Assembly: GCA_964519995.1 (NCBI GenBank)
Contig: CAZFLY010000097.1
Location: 1 to 7,414, forward strand
Length of the DNA: 7,414 nt
Direction of reading: 5' to 3'
Source: CAZFLY01 sp964519995
GTDB taxonomy: Bacteria; Planctomycetota; Phycisphaerae; Sedimentisphaerales; Anaerobacaceae
The notes below the pieces were generated by a model. The model saw only the letters and a program-made list of their open reading frames with translations, was not told the DNA's origin and ran no database searches. How positions within the stretch are numbered: the first letter of the stretch is position 1; each line of letters begins with the position of its first letter. Of this stretch, positions 1 to 5,532 are shown in pieces. The position numbers were made by a program, and so were the translations under genes.

Positions 1-96
1 TTTTCGCTCAAAATCAAAGGCGAGGTTAGCGAAATCTTAATTGCGACACAGCCTGGAAGCGAAGAACCTCTCTTTCGAAGGCCAGCCCCTAAGGGG

Positions 97-150
97 CCAG
101 ATGTTTCCCCTTCGGCTCAGCCCTGTCCTGAGCGGAGTGAAGGGATGACA
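97..150 (-). repeat. REP-like unit, solitary (R1)
   Basis: Read on the minus strand this begins TGTCATCCC and ends ACATCTGGCC, with GGCTGAGCCGAAGGGG-type dyads inside. It shares its ends (TGTCAT at one side, a pyrimidine-purine ATCTGG block at the other) with six further units in the window, so it belongs to the same dispersed family. It has no convergent partner that I can see between position 1 and 96. A small perfect hairpin (GCCCC-TAA-GGGGC, 85-97) abuts its inner end. Family assignment rests on seven copies seen here; whether a RAYT-type transposase mobilises it cannot be told from this window. Confidence 0.7.
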
Positions 151-366
151 ACCACTCAAAATACGTGTGACGGAGCACTATTTTTGAACCTCTGTATAGA
201 GCATTTTGCACTTTGATATACCATTTTTCGTTTTGACATTTTATTTTTGATATGTTTTTTGATTCACGAGCAACCAGCACTTGTAACACATACGCAGTAT
301 TAAATCCGCCAAAGGCGGACTATCACCGCGATTTAGTATGGAGCTATAAAGAACCATAGGGAATAA

Positions 367-393
367 ATAATACCTAAGTAACTTAGGTATTAT
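367..393. repeat. Perfect 13-bp inverted repeat around one central base
   Basis: The arms ATAATACCTAAGT (367-379) and ACTTAGGTATTAT (381-393) are exact reverse complements separated only by A380. The near-zero spacing favours a protein-binding dyad or a cruciform over an ordinary RNA hairpin, although a stem of about 11 pairs could still form. No run of T follows, so an intrinsic terminator is not supported. No gene flanks it closely, so an operator role has no evident target. Confidence 0.75.
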
Positions 394-410
394 CTGTAAG
401 ACATTTAACA

Positions 411-513
411 GTAAATCTCAAAGGGTTCAAACCCGTGGAATTTGCCGCAACAGGCTTTGCTTGTCCACCTTTGGCGGATAACTTCATCTACGGGCTGAAA
501 ACCGTAGATTTAC
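411..513. repeat. Composite inverted-repeat element
   Basis: The outer arms GTAAATCT (411-418) and AGATTTAC (506-513) are perfect complements. Each arm leads inward to a hairpin: GGGTTCAAACCC at 423-434 on the left, and ATCTACGG/CCGTAGAT (486-493, 502-509) on the right. Each is followed by a GCCGC/CCGCC-type segment, so the two halves look like diverged copies of one unit facing each other. A TCCACC-TTT-GGCGGA dyad (464-478) echoes the one at 305-319 in inverted sense. It is probably a small non-coding mobile or REP-type element. A tRNA was considered because of GGTTCAAACCC, but no cloverleaf fits. Confidence 0.5.
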
Positions 514-579
514 GGCGGACATTAAGATCAATCGAAATGGGAGCTAATATGCATTACGATTGAATTTTTCGCTTCACCT

Positions 580-654
580 TGTCATTTCGACCGTAGGTCC
601 CCCGTGTCTTCTGTCGAAGACAGAGACGGGGGGCCGGAGCGGAGAAATCTGGCC
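580..654 (+). repeat. REP-like unit R2 with nested GC-rich hairpin
   Basis: It begins TGTCATTTCGACC and ends GGAGAAATCTGGCC, the clearest full form of the family in the window. Its centre carries a strong extra stem: GGTCCCCCGT...CTGTC (596-615) against GACAGAGACGGGGGGCC (619-635) with a GAA loop. This makes R2 longer than the other copies. Confidence 0.7.
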
Positions 655-680
655 GCAATTGAGAAACGCCCTATCCCTTG

Positions 681-741
681 CCAGATGTCTCGACTTCGTC
701 CGTCACAAACGCAGGTGTGCCGGACTCCGCTCGACATGACA
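681..741 (-). repeat. REP-like unit R3
   Basis: Read on the minus strand it begins TGTCATGTCGAGCGGAGTCC and ends GAGACATCTGG. It faces R2 and forms the right half of element C. The two units are separated by 26 bases. Confidence 0.65.
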
Positions 742-939
742 GACTACGAAGATTTCAGTCGTAATCCGTATTAAGATGCCTCTATGAAGCCTTTCTATAT
801 TTCTTAACGATTCGTTAGCAACAATTCGCAAGCGACGAGCTATAAGCAGAATTGCCTAAAAGTGTAGAGAAAAGAAAATAATCAATTATCATTCATCATT
901 AATCATTGAAAAGGTTGGGTCTTGTGACAAGATTTTAGT

Positions 940-968
940 TTGACTTTTCACTATGTTCCAGATATATT
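940..968 (+). promoter_or_regulatory. Probable sigma-70 promoter of the AbiJ-like gene
   Basis: TTGACT (940-945) and TATATT (963-968) are separated by exactly 17 bases, each one mismatch from the consensus hexamer. The start codon lies 29 bases beyond the -10 box, which would leave a short leader of about 20 bases. The placement directly before a gene with a good ribosome-binding site supports it; no experimental mapping is available. Confidence 0.6.
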
Positions 969-983
969 TTATTAACATCTTTT

Positions 984-990
984 GAGAGGA
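984..990 (+). promoter_or_regulatory. Ribosome-binding site of the AbiJ-like gene
   Basis: GAGAGGA sits seven bases before the ATG at 998 and fixes that start. None of the three housekeeping starts on the minus strand has such a site, so translation of this gene is signalled differently from that of its neighbours. Confidence 0.8.
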
Positions 991-997
991 TTTTATT

Positions 998-1849
998 ATG
1001 CGGTTTTCTGAGCGAATAGGTAAAAAGAAGATTAAATGCGACCTGCAAATTGAGTCGATGGATGCCGACTTAAGAAACAGTCTTTGGAACATCTTGTGGG
1101 AGTATGTTATAGGCGAGATAAGAGAGTGGAAAGACACTTGCGTAGATACATTGTGGCATGATTTTGTAACCAATCTTTGGCATGAGTTTTTTAAGCATCC
1201 TATAGATGAAATTCCGTGGGCCATCGCTAGCCAAGTTCAAACAGAAATAAAAGATTGGTTTTTCAAATCACAGTGGTACGAAGTGTATGACTTACTGGAA
1301 TTTTTGATGCAATTGAGGCTGCCGATTAGTAGAAAAGAATTCCGAGATGAATGCAATCGGGTATTGGAGCGGGAACTTTCAGGTTATAGGATTGTGGGTA
1401 ATAAGATTGCTCCTATTACCAACAAAATTGAAACTCGCGAAATAGAGCAAGTATTTGAAACAACTTTGGAGCATAAGCTAAAAGGAGTACACAAACATCT
1501 AGAATCCGCGGTAGAAAAACTTTCCGATAGGAAAAATCCTGATTATAGAAACTCGATTAAAGAATCAATCTCAGCAGTTGAATCTCTTTGCATAATTATT
1601 TCAAACAAACCAAAGGCCACTTTAGGGCAGGCCTTGAAGAAAATTGAGAATTCGGTCGGTTTACACGCAGCATTAAAGAGCGGGTTTAGTTCTATATATG
1701 GCTATACAAGCAATGAAGGTGGCATTAGACATGCGATGATCGATGAGAGTGCTTGTGGCTTTGACGATGCTAAGTATATGCTTGTTAGTTGCTCGGCTTT
1801 TGTAAATTACCTTGTTATGAAAGCCACTAAAGCTAGGATAATTAAGTAA
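998..1849 (+). CDS. AbiJ-type protein (NTD4-like plus HEPN-like domains)
   Basis: This encodes a 283-residue soluble protein without signal peptide or membrane segments. The N-terminus (about 1-125) opens with MRFSERIGKKK and is rich in tryptophan and acidic residues; I recognise it as the AbiJ_NTD4-type domain of abortive-infection proteins. The C-terminal half (about 153-280) is helical and resembles the HEPN-like domain of the same family, with DYRNSIKESISAVESLC (182-198), a YGYTSNEGGIRHAM block (234-247) holding the adjacent Arg-His pair, and a closing MLVSCSAFVNYL helix (261-272). In this family the N-terminal part is thought to sense and the HEPN part to act as an RNase toxin during phage infection; for this protein that is inference. 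The Arg-His spacing is not the canonical RX4-6H, so catalysis is uncertain. It has its own promoter and no partner gene, and it lies between repeat elements, as expected of an accessory defence gene. Confidence 0.75.
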   Translation: MRFSERIGKKKIKCDLQIESMDADLRNSLWNILWEYVIGEIREWKDTCVDTLWHDFVTNLWHEFFKHPIDEIPWAIASQVQTEIKDWFFKSQWYEVYDLLEFLMQLRLPISRKEFRDECNRVLERELSGYRIVGNKIAPITNKIETREIEQVFETTLEHKLKGVHKHLESAVEKLSDRKNPDYRNSIKESISAVESLCIIISNKPKATLGQALKKIENSVGLHAALKSGFSSIYGYTSNEGGIRHAMIDESACGFDDAKYMLVSCSAFVNYLVMKATKARIIK

Positions 1850-1966
1850 GGAACAAGGCCGAATTAACTCCCTGTTTCAAGATGACCTCCAATTCTGCAA
1901 TGGTTTAAGTTCAACGAGTTTAATCAATCAATATCAGGCCGTAGTAGTTTGGGCATTGGCGAGTTG
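1850..1966. other. Intergenic spacer after the AbiJ-like gene
   Basis: I see no gene, no stem followed by a T run, and no repeat unit. The stop codon of the AbiJ-like gene is therefore not followed by a recognisable terminator before the heptad array. Confidence 0.4.
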
Positions 1967-2143
1967 AGCAGAGGACGGAAGACAGACGACAGATAACGGA
2001 AGACGGAGGACGGAGGGCGGAGGACGGATGGCGGAAACAGATAACAGACGACGGATGACAGATGACGGAGGACGGAGTACGGATGACAGAGGACGGAAGA
2101 CAGACGACAGATAACGGAAGACGGAAGACAGATGGCGGATGAC
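1967..2143 (+). repeat. Degenerate heptad tandem array, consensus GACRGAN
   Basis: Twenty-five consecutive seven-base units can be read in register (GACGGAA, GACAGAC, GACAGAT, AACGGAA, GACGGAG and so on), with a single six-base unit at 2037-2042. The variable seventh base and the G/A alternation at position 4 account for most differences. A 39-base stretch is identical at 1969-2007 and 2087-2125, 118 bases apart, showing that blocks of units were duplicated after they diverged. The array is purine-rich on the plus strand and ends exactly at the TAG stop of the minus-strand pseudogene. Its function is unknown; it resembles the short tandemly repeated heptamers described in cyanobacteria in form only. 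Confidence 0.9.
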
Positions 2144-2417
2144 TACTTGTCTTGAAATCTTGAACAGAAGCTTTCAGGTTCGGCCATCATTTTTCCAAGC
2201 ATTCTGCCAATCTTTTTGCAATTTTCCAACAAACTTCTCTTTTCTTCGTTCGAGATATATTTACATTTAAAAGATGTCTCCAACCAGTGTTGAGTTTCCG
2301 CTTGTTCACCATCGGCATCAGACAATTTGCTAACAAAGTGGGCAGGATACCGCCGCTTTTGCCAAGATTCAGCGATATTAGCTCCTATTGACCGCGAAGA
2401 GCATCTAATCTGATCTG

Positions 2418-2421
2418 TTAG
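2418..2421. repeat. Target-site duplication, left copy (TTAG)
   Basis: TTAG here and TTAG at 2746-2749 flank the inserted block. Deleting 2422-2749 joins the Leu codon CTA to the Thr codon ACA and restores the family reading ...YSLTDQIR. The duplication is short, so chance identity is possible, but the exact restoration of frame supports it. Confidence 0.6.
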
Positions 2422-2452
2422 AGCCTCTAATGCTTTGTTGAAAAGCCTCACC

Positions 2453-2499
2453 GTCATTTCGACCGAAGCGACGAGGAGCGTCGCGAAGTGGAGAAATCT
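2453..2499 (+). repeat. REP-like unit R4
   Basis: It begins GTCATTTCGACCGAAGCGAC, carries GCGACGAGGAGCGTCGC, which can fold as a stem, and ends GTGGAGAAATCT. It is the plus-strand half of the pair in element A. Confidence 0.75.
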
Positions 2500-2509
2500 A
2501 CTCAAAAAC

Positions 2510-2547
2510 AGATTTCTCGACTCGCCTTCGGCTCGCTCGAAATGACA
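2510..2547 (-). repeat. REP-like unit R5
   Basis: Read on the minus strand it begins TGTCATTTCGAGCGAGCC and ends GTCGAGAAATCT, with a GAGCC-GAA-GGCGA stem in the centre. It faces R4, and the AGAAATCT ends of the two units pair across the short loop. Translated, it gives the CHFERAEGESRNL string seen at the head of the spurious 146-residue frame. Confidence 0.75.
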
Positions 2548-2602
2548 TTCTGAATTCTTTTCAACAGAGCAAGCCTCTAACAAAATGAGTATATCCTTAT
2601 GA

Positions 2603-2656
2603 TGTCATCCCTTCGGCAAGCTCAGGGCAGGCTCTGAGCGAAGCGAAGGATCTGGG
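2603..2656 (+). repeat. REP-like unit R6
   Basis: It begins TGTCATCCCTTCGGCAAGC and ends GAAGGATCTGGG. It resembles R1 more than R4, since it has TCATCCCTTC in place of TCATTTCGA; the family therefore has at least two subtypes here. Confidence 0.7.
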
Positions 2657-2680
2657 TTACGAATGAGAAATTTCCTATGC

Positions 2681-2722
2681 GGGCCAGATTCTTCACTCCA
2701 CTGCGTTCCGCTCAGAATGACA
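2681..2722 (-). repeat. REP-like unit R7
   Basis: Read on the minus strand it begins TGTCATTCTGAGCGGAACGC and ends GAAGAATCTGGCCC. It faces R6 across 24 bases. The shared ATCTGG end and TGTCAT start place it in the same family. Confidence 0.7.
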
Positions 2723-2859
2723 TTGTCTCATTTCGTTAGACGCTCTTAGGGAATAAAGTTCTTCTTTAGGGAATCTTTTTGTGAGAACGAATATATCCTG
2801 TTAAAGCTCCATCGCCACTCTATACACATTTAGGTCTCGAAAACTCTCAATTCTCCCAC

Positions 2860-5523
2860 TCACCTTCTGTCCTCTGTCATCCGTGATCTGTCTTCCTGGC
2901 TTTCGTTTATCTCTTCCTTTATTTGACTTAGCAGATTTATTGCCTCGATCGGCGTAAGATTATTGACATCGGTTGAAGTGAGTTTTTCCAAGACAGATTT
3001 GTGTTTTTGCACAAACAATGAATCCTTGTCCGGTTCTTTTGTCTTATGCCGGGCGAAACGGTCGCTGCTTGCCTCTTTGGCAAATGTGCTCTCGAGTTCC
3101 TCGAGGATTTCCTTAGACCGCTCAGTGATAGAACCCGGAATGCCCGCAAGTTTCGCAACGTGGATACCGTAGCTTTTATCGGTTCCGCCTGGCAAAATCT
3201 TGTGCAAAAATACCACCTCATCCATCCATTCCCGCACAGCGACATTGTAGTTTCTAACGTTATCGAAAAGTTCAGCCAATTCGGTTAGCTCGTGATAGTG
3301 CGTAGCAAAAAGTGTGCGACATTTTATCTTTGTGGCGATATATTCGGTAATCGCCCAGGCAAGGGAAAGGCCATCGTAAGTGCTCGTGCCCCGGCCGACC
3401 TCATCAAGAATCACCAGCGACCGCTCGGTGGCATTGTTAATTATGTTAGCGGTCTCGGTCATCTCAACCATAAAGGTTGACTGGCCGCGCACAAGTTCAT
3501 CCGAAGCACCGACACGAGTAAAGATTCTATCCACAAGCCCAATCTCCGCATCTTTAACAGGAATGAAAGAGCCGGTTTGCGCCATAAGCACCAACAAAGC
3601 GACCTGTCTTATATAGGTGCTTTTTCCGCTCATATTCGGGCCGGTGATAACGCTGATGTCCCCTGCCCCGTCGCCAAGCTCAACATCGTTCGGCACGAAC
3701 TCGGCCCCCAGCGTTTCTGCCAGAACTGGATGCTTGCCTTCACGGATAATAAGCCTGCCATTGTTTGTCACCCGTGGTCGAACATAATTTCTGCGCTTAG
3801 CGAGATATGCAAGCGCGGTAAGGCAATCGCATTGCGCAATCGTCTCAGCGAGCTGCTGTAGTCTGCCGACATATTGTTCCGCCTGTTGGCGAATATCTTC
3901 AAAGAGTTTTTGCTCCAATTCAAGTGCCTTTTCCTCGGCACCGAGGACCTGATTTTCATACTCTTTTAACTCCTCGGTGATGTAACGCTCAGCATTTTTG
4001 ATTGTTTGCTTACGCACATAGTCGGCTGGGACTCTATCCGACGATGAATGGGTCACTTCGATGTAATAACCAAAGACCTTGTTATATCCTACTTTCAGGT
4101 TTGAGATTCCGGTTCGCTGGGCCTGCTCTTTCTGGTACTGCCGAAGCCAGCTCTGGCCGTCTTTGGAAATAGAGCGCAGCCGATCCAGCTCGCTTGAGAA
4201 TCCGCTTCTTATTACGCCGCCATCGCGCAGATGCGAGGGACAATCCGGCTCGATGGCGGTTTCGAGTAGCTGAGCCAAATCGTCCATACTATCGCACCGG
4301 CCCGCCAACTGTGTGAGCAGGTCGGCATGGAACTGCTGCAGAATTTGGCGAAGTTTCGGTATCTTTTGAAGTGTATCCGTAAGTGCTACCAAGTCCCGCG
4401 GCGTCACACGGAACGTGCTGATGCGGGCTGCAATCCGCTCAGTGTCGGAGATATTTGAAAGCAGTTTGCGAACTTCAATAAGTCCCGTGTCACTGCCAAT
4501 AAGTTCCTCTATCGCGTCCTGACGCAGTTCGATAGCACCAACATCACAAAGCGAATTGCACAACCAGCCTCTGAACATTCTGCCGCCCATACCTGTGAGC
4601 GTTTCGTCGAGGCAATACAGCAATGTTCCCTTCTGACTTTCCGTGCGCAGGGTCTGTAAAATTTCCAGGCTGCGCAGGCTCGTCGGGTCGATTTGCAGAA
4701 AGTCCGTACGCTCTACTTTCTTCAGCGAGCGAATATGTCCCAGAGTGGTCTTTTGCGTCTCGTTAAGGTATTCGATAATGGCCCCTGCAGGCCGAATGAG
4801 AGCGTCGTCATTGTCGCTTATACCGAAACCTTCCAGCGTAGTCGTGCCAAAGTGTTTCAGAAGCCTCTGTTTGGCTTGATATGGATCAAAGTACCATGTC
4901 GGACGCTCCGTAATTGTGGCTTTGGTCAATTCAGTGACATCCCTCGCAAGCTTTCTTGTCTCGGCTTCAAACAGCTCACCCCGCCTGTCGGCGATTAGAC
5001 ACTCTGCAGGGCTTAGTCTGAGCAGCTCATCGAGCAGATTTTTCTCAGGAACACATTCTGCGAAAAAATGGCCCGTCGAAATGTCCACCCAGCTAATCGC
5101 AGCAAGATTTCTTTTGTCCAGGTCAACCGCGCAGAGAAAATTGTCCTGCTTGGCTTCAAGCAGCATATCATCGGTGAGTGTGCCTGGAGTGATAATTCGC
5201 ACGACATCGCGTTTGACAACACCCTTTGCGACCTTGGGGTCTTCAACCTGCTCGCAGACGGCAACCTTGTAGCTGGCTTGTAGCATTTTCTTAATATATC
5301 CATCTACGGCGTGATACGGCACGCCCGCCAGAGGTATAGGATTCGTGCCTTTATCCCGGCTGGTCAGGGTCAAGCCCAAGACCTTCGAGCAGGTTTTGGC
5401 ATCGTCGTAGAAGGTCTCGTAGAAATCGCCCATGCGAAAAAACAGTATCGCATCAGGGTGTTTCTGCTTGAACTGCTGATACTGTCTCATCGCAGGGGTG
5501 AGTTTTTCAATCGGCTTATTCAT
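2860..5523 (-). CDS. mutS: DNA mismatch repair protein MutS
   Basis: This is a full-length 887-residue MutS, which recognises mispaired and looped bases and uses ATP to recruit MutL. The N-terminal mismatch-binding domain has the Phe-X-Glu motif (GDFYETF, F34 and E36). The clamp and lever region has KVGYNKVFGYYIEV (477-490). The ATPase has Walker A GPNMSGKST (628-636), STFMVEM (682-688), Walker B LVILDEVGRGTS (703-714) and the ATHYHEL histidine (740-746). The C-terminal helix-turn-helix LTPIEAINLLSQIK (856-869) is present. The ATG at 5523 is nine bases after the mnmE stop and has no clear Shine-Dalgarno, so coupled translation is likely. The final 11 or 12 residues (QEDRSRMTEDRR) are encoded by GACRGAN heptads, an odd repeat-derived tail beyond the family's usual end. 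All key residues are intact, so it should be functional. Confidence 0.97.
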   Translation of the reverse strand: MNKPIEKLTPAMRQYQQFKQKHPDAILFFRMGDFYETFYDDAKTCSKVLGLTLTSRDKGTNPIPLAGVPYHAVDGYIKKMLQASYKVAVCEQVEDPKVAKGVVKRDVVRIITPGTLTDDMLLEAKQDNFLCAVDLDKRNLAAISWVDISTGHFFAECVPEKNLLDELLRLSPAECLIADRRGELFEAETRKLARDVTELTKATITERPTWYFDPYQAKQRLLKHFGTTTLEGFGISDNDDALIRPAGAIIEYLNETQKTTLGHIRSLKKVERTDFLQIDPTSLRSLEILQTLRTESQKGTLLYCLDETLTGMGGRMFRGWLCNSLCDVGAIELRQDAIEELIGSDTGLIEVRKLLSNISDTERIAARISTFRVTPRDLVALTDTLQKIPKLRQILQQFHADLLTQLAGRCDSMDDLAQLLETAIEPDCPSHLRDGGVIRSGFSSELDRLRSISKDGQSWLRQYQKEQAQRTGISNLKVGYNKVFGYYIEVTHSSSDRVPADYVRKQTIKNAERYITEELKEYENQVLGAEEKALELEQKLFEDIRQQAEQYVGRLQQLAETIAQCDCLTALAYLAKRRNYVRPRVTNNGRLIIREGKHPVLAETLGAEFVPNDVELGDGAGDISVITGPNMSGKSTYIRQVALLVLMAQTGSFIPVKDAEIGLVDRIFTRVGASDELVRGQSTFMVEMTETANIINNATERSLVILDEVGRGTSTYDGLSLAWAITEYIATKIKCRTLFATHYHELTELAELFDNVRNYNVAVREWMDEVVFLHKILPGGTDKSYGIHVAKLAGIPGSITERSKEILEELESTFAKEASSDRFARHKTKEPDKDSLFVQKHKSVLEKLTSTDVNNLTPIEAINLLSQIKEEINESQEDRSRMTEDRR
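2865..2899 (-). repeat. Heptad repeats forming the 3' end of mutS
   Basis: Five consecutive seven-base units on the minus strand, CCAGGAA, GACAGAT, CACGGAT, GACAGAG and GACAGAA, match the consensus of the array at 1967-2143 but in the opposite orientation. They encode MutS residues from about 876 to 886 and end three bases before the mutS stop and at the start of the pseudogene. Confidence 0.8.
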
Positions 5524-5532
5524 AAGAACCGA

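Larger units (their letters stand above)
545..773. mobile_element. MITE-like element C: inverted arms around a REP pair
   Basis: The outer arms 545-571 and 747-773 match as reverse complements at 22 of 27 positions; TAATA, ATTACGA and TGAA are shared blocks. Between them lie two REP-like units in convergent orientation: R2 on the plus strand (580-654) and R3 on the minus strand (681-741). The layout is the same as in the two elements inside the pseudogene at 2417-2742, which shows independently that such structures insert. No coding capacity exists within it, so any movement would need an enzyme supplied from elsewhere. Confidence 0.6.
1..940. other. Gene-free, repeat-rich intergenic region
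   Basis: No open reading frame here looks like a protein. The one short minus-strand frame (89-289) is made of REP sequence and A-rich repeats. What the region does hold is structural: the R1 unit (97-150), an A-rich minus-strand stretch with TCAAAA-like words about every seven bases (187-265), a TCCGCC-AAA-GGCGGA hairpin (305-319), a perfect 13-bp dyad (367-393), a composite inverted element (411-513) and a REP-pair element (545-773). From 774 to 940 I see only a short dyad (TAACG-ATT-CGTTA, 805-817) and AT-rich DNA leading into the promoter of the next gene. Confidence 0.65.
2417..2581. mobile_element. MITE-like element A inside the pseudogene
   Basis: Imperfect terminal arms, GTTAGAG...TTTGTTGAAAAG at 2417-2445 and CTTTTCAACAGAGC...CTCTAAC at 2557-2581, enclose two convergent REP-like units, R4 (2453-2499) and R5 (2510-2547), separated by ten bases. 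The left arm overlaps codons of the four-helix-bundle gene, so the true element boundary on that side may lie at 2422. It shares its right-end motif GCCTCTAAC with element B. Confidence 0.65.
2574..2742. mobile_element. MITE-like element B inside the pseudogene
   Basis: The terminal arms CCTCTAACAAAATGAG (2574-2589) and CTCATTTCGTTAGACG (2727-2742) are reverse complements at 14 of 16 positions. They enclose the convergent REP-like units R6 (2603-2656) and R7 (2681-2722). Element B abuts element A through a shared CTCTAAC segment, so the two form one block between the TTAG duplications. Confidence 0.62.
2143..2863 (-). pseudogene. Four-helix-bundle (S23/23S rRNA-IVS family) protein gene, disrupted
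   Basis: The gene is in two pieces. The N-terminal piece starts with GTG at 2863, overlapping the mutS stop, and reads ESFRDLNVYRVAMEL, then an in-frame TAA (2801-2803), then QDIFVLTKRFPKEELYSL, ending at 2747. The C-terminal piece (2421-2143) resumes LTDQIRCSSRSIGANIAESW and continues through FVSKLSDADGEQAETQHWLE to a TAG stop. Together they give about 130 residues in family order, which fits this small family. Between them about 324 bp of REP-pair DNA is inserted at the SL/TDQ joint with a TTAG duplication. An apparent 146-residue frame (2143-2583) is the C-terminal piece plus translated repeat. Intact members are small helical proteins of unknown role. The nonsense codon is one change from CAA (Gln). 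The gene is very probably dead, although a truncated peptide could be made. Confidence 0.88.

Noticed and set aside
89..289. Minus-strand 66-codon open frame
   Set aside because: Its C-terminal third is translated REP unit R1 and its middle is A-rich repeat; there is no ribosome-binding site and it resembles no family I know.
411..450. tRNA-like GGGTTCAAACCC
   Set aside because: The stems expected around a T-loop do not pair, and no anticodon or acceptor arm can be built from the flanking bases.
805..817. Short TAACG-ATT-CGTTA dyad
   Set aside because: It has five-base arms in AT-rich DNA, no associated gene and no related copy that I could pair with it.
889..1224. Minus-strand 111-codon open frame
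   Set aside because: It lies antisense to the promoter and first quarter of the AbiJ-like gene, which has a clear promoter, ribosome-binding site and family match.
1967..2143. CRISPR array
   Set aside because: The units are seven bases, contiguous and without spacers; no cas-like gene is present.
2143..2583. 146-residue four-helix-bundle protein as an intact gene
   Set aside because: The first 54 or so residues are translated REP-pair DNA, its TTG start has no ribosome-binding site, and the real N-terminal codons are found at 2747-2863.
2582..2745. Intrinsic terminator for the mutS operon
   Set aside because: The hairpins of element B could block RNA polymerase, but neither is followed by a T run on the minus strand, so I do not call a terminator.
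2937..5303. Several open frames overlapping mutS on both strands
   Set aside because: They are out-of-frame shadows of a mutS whose motifs run continuously from end to end.
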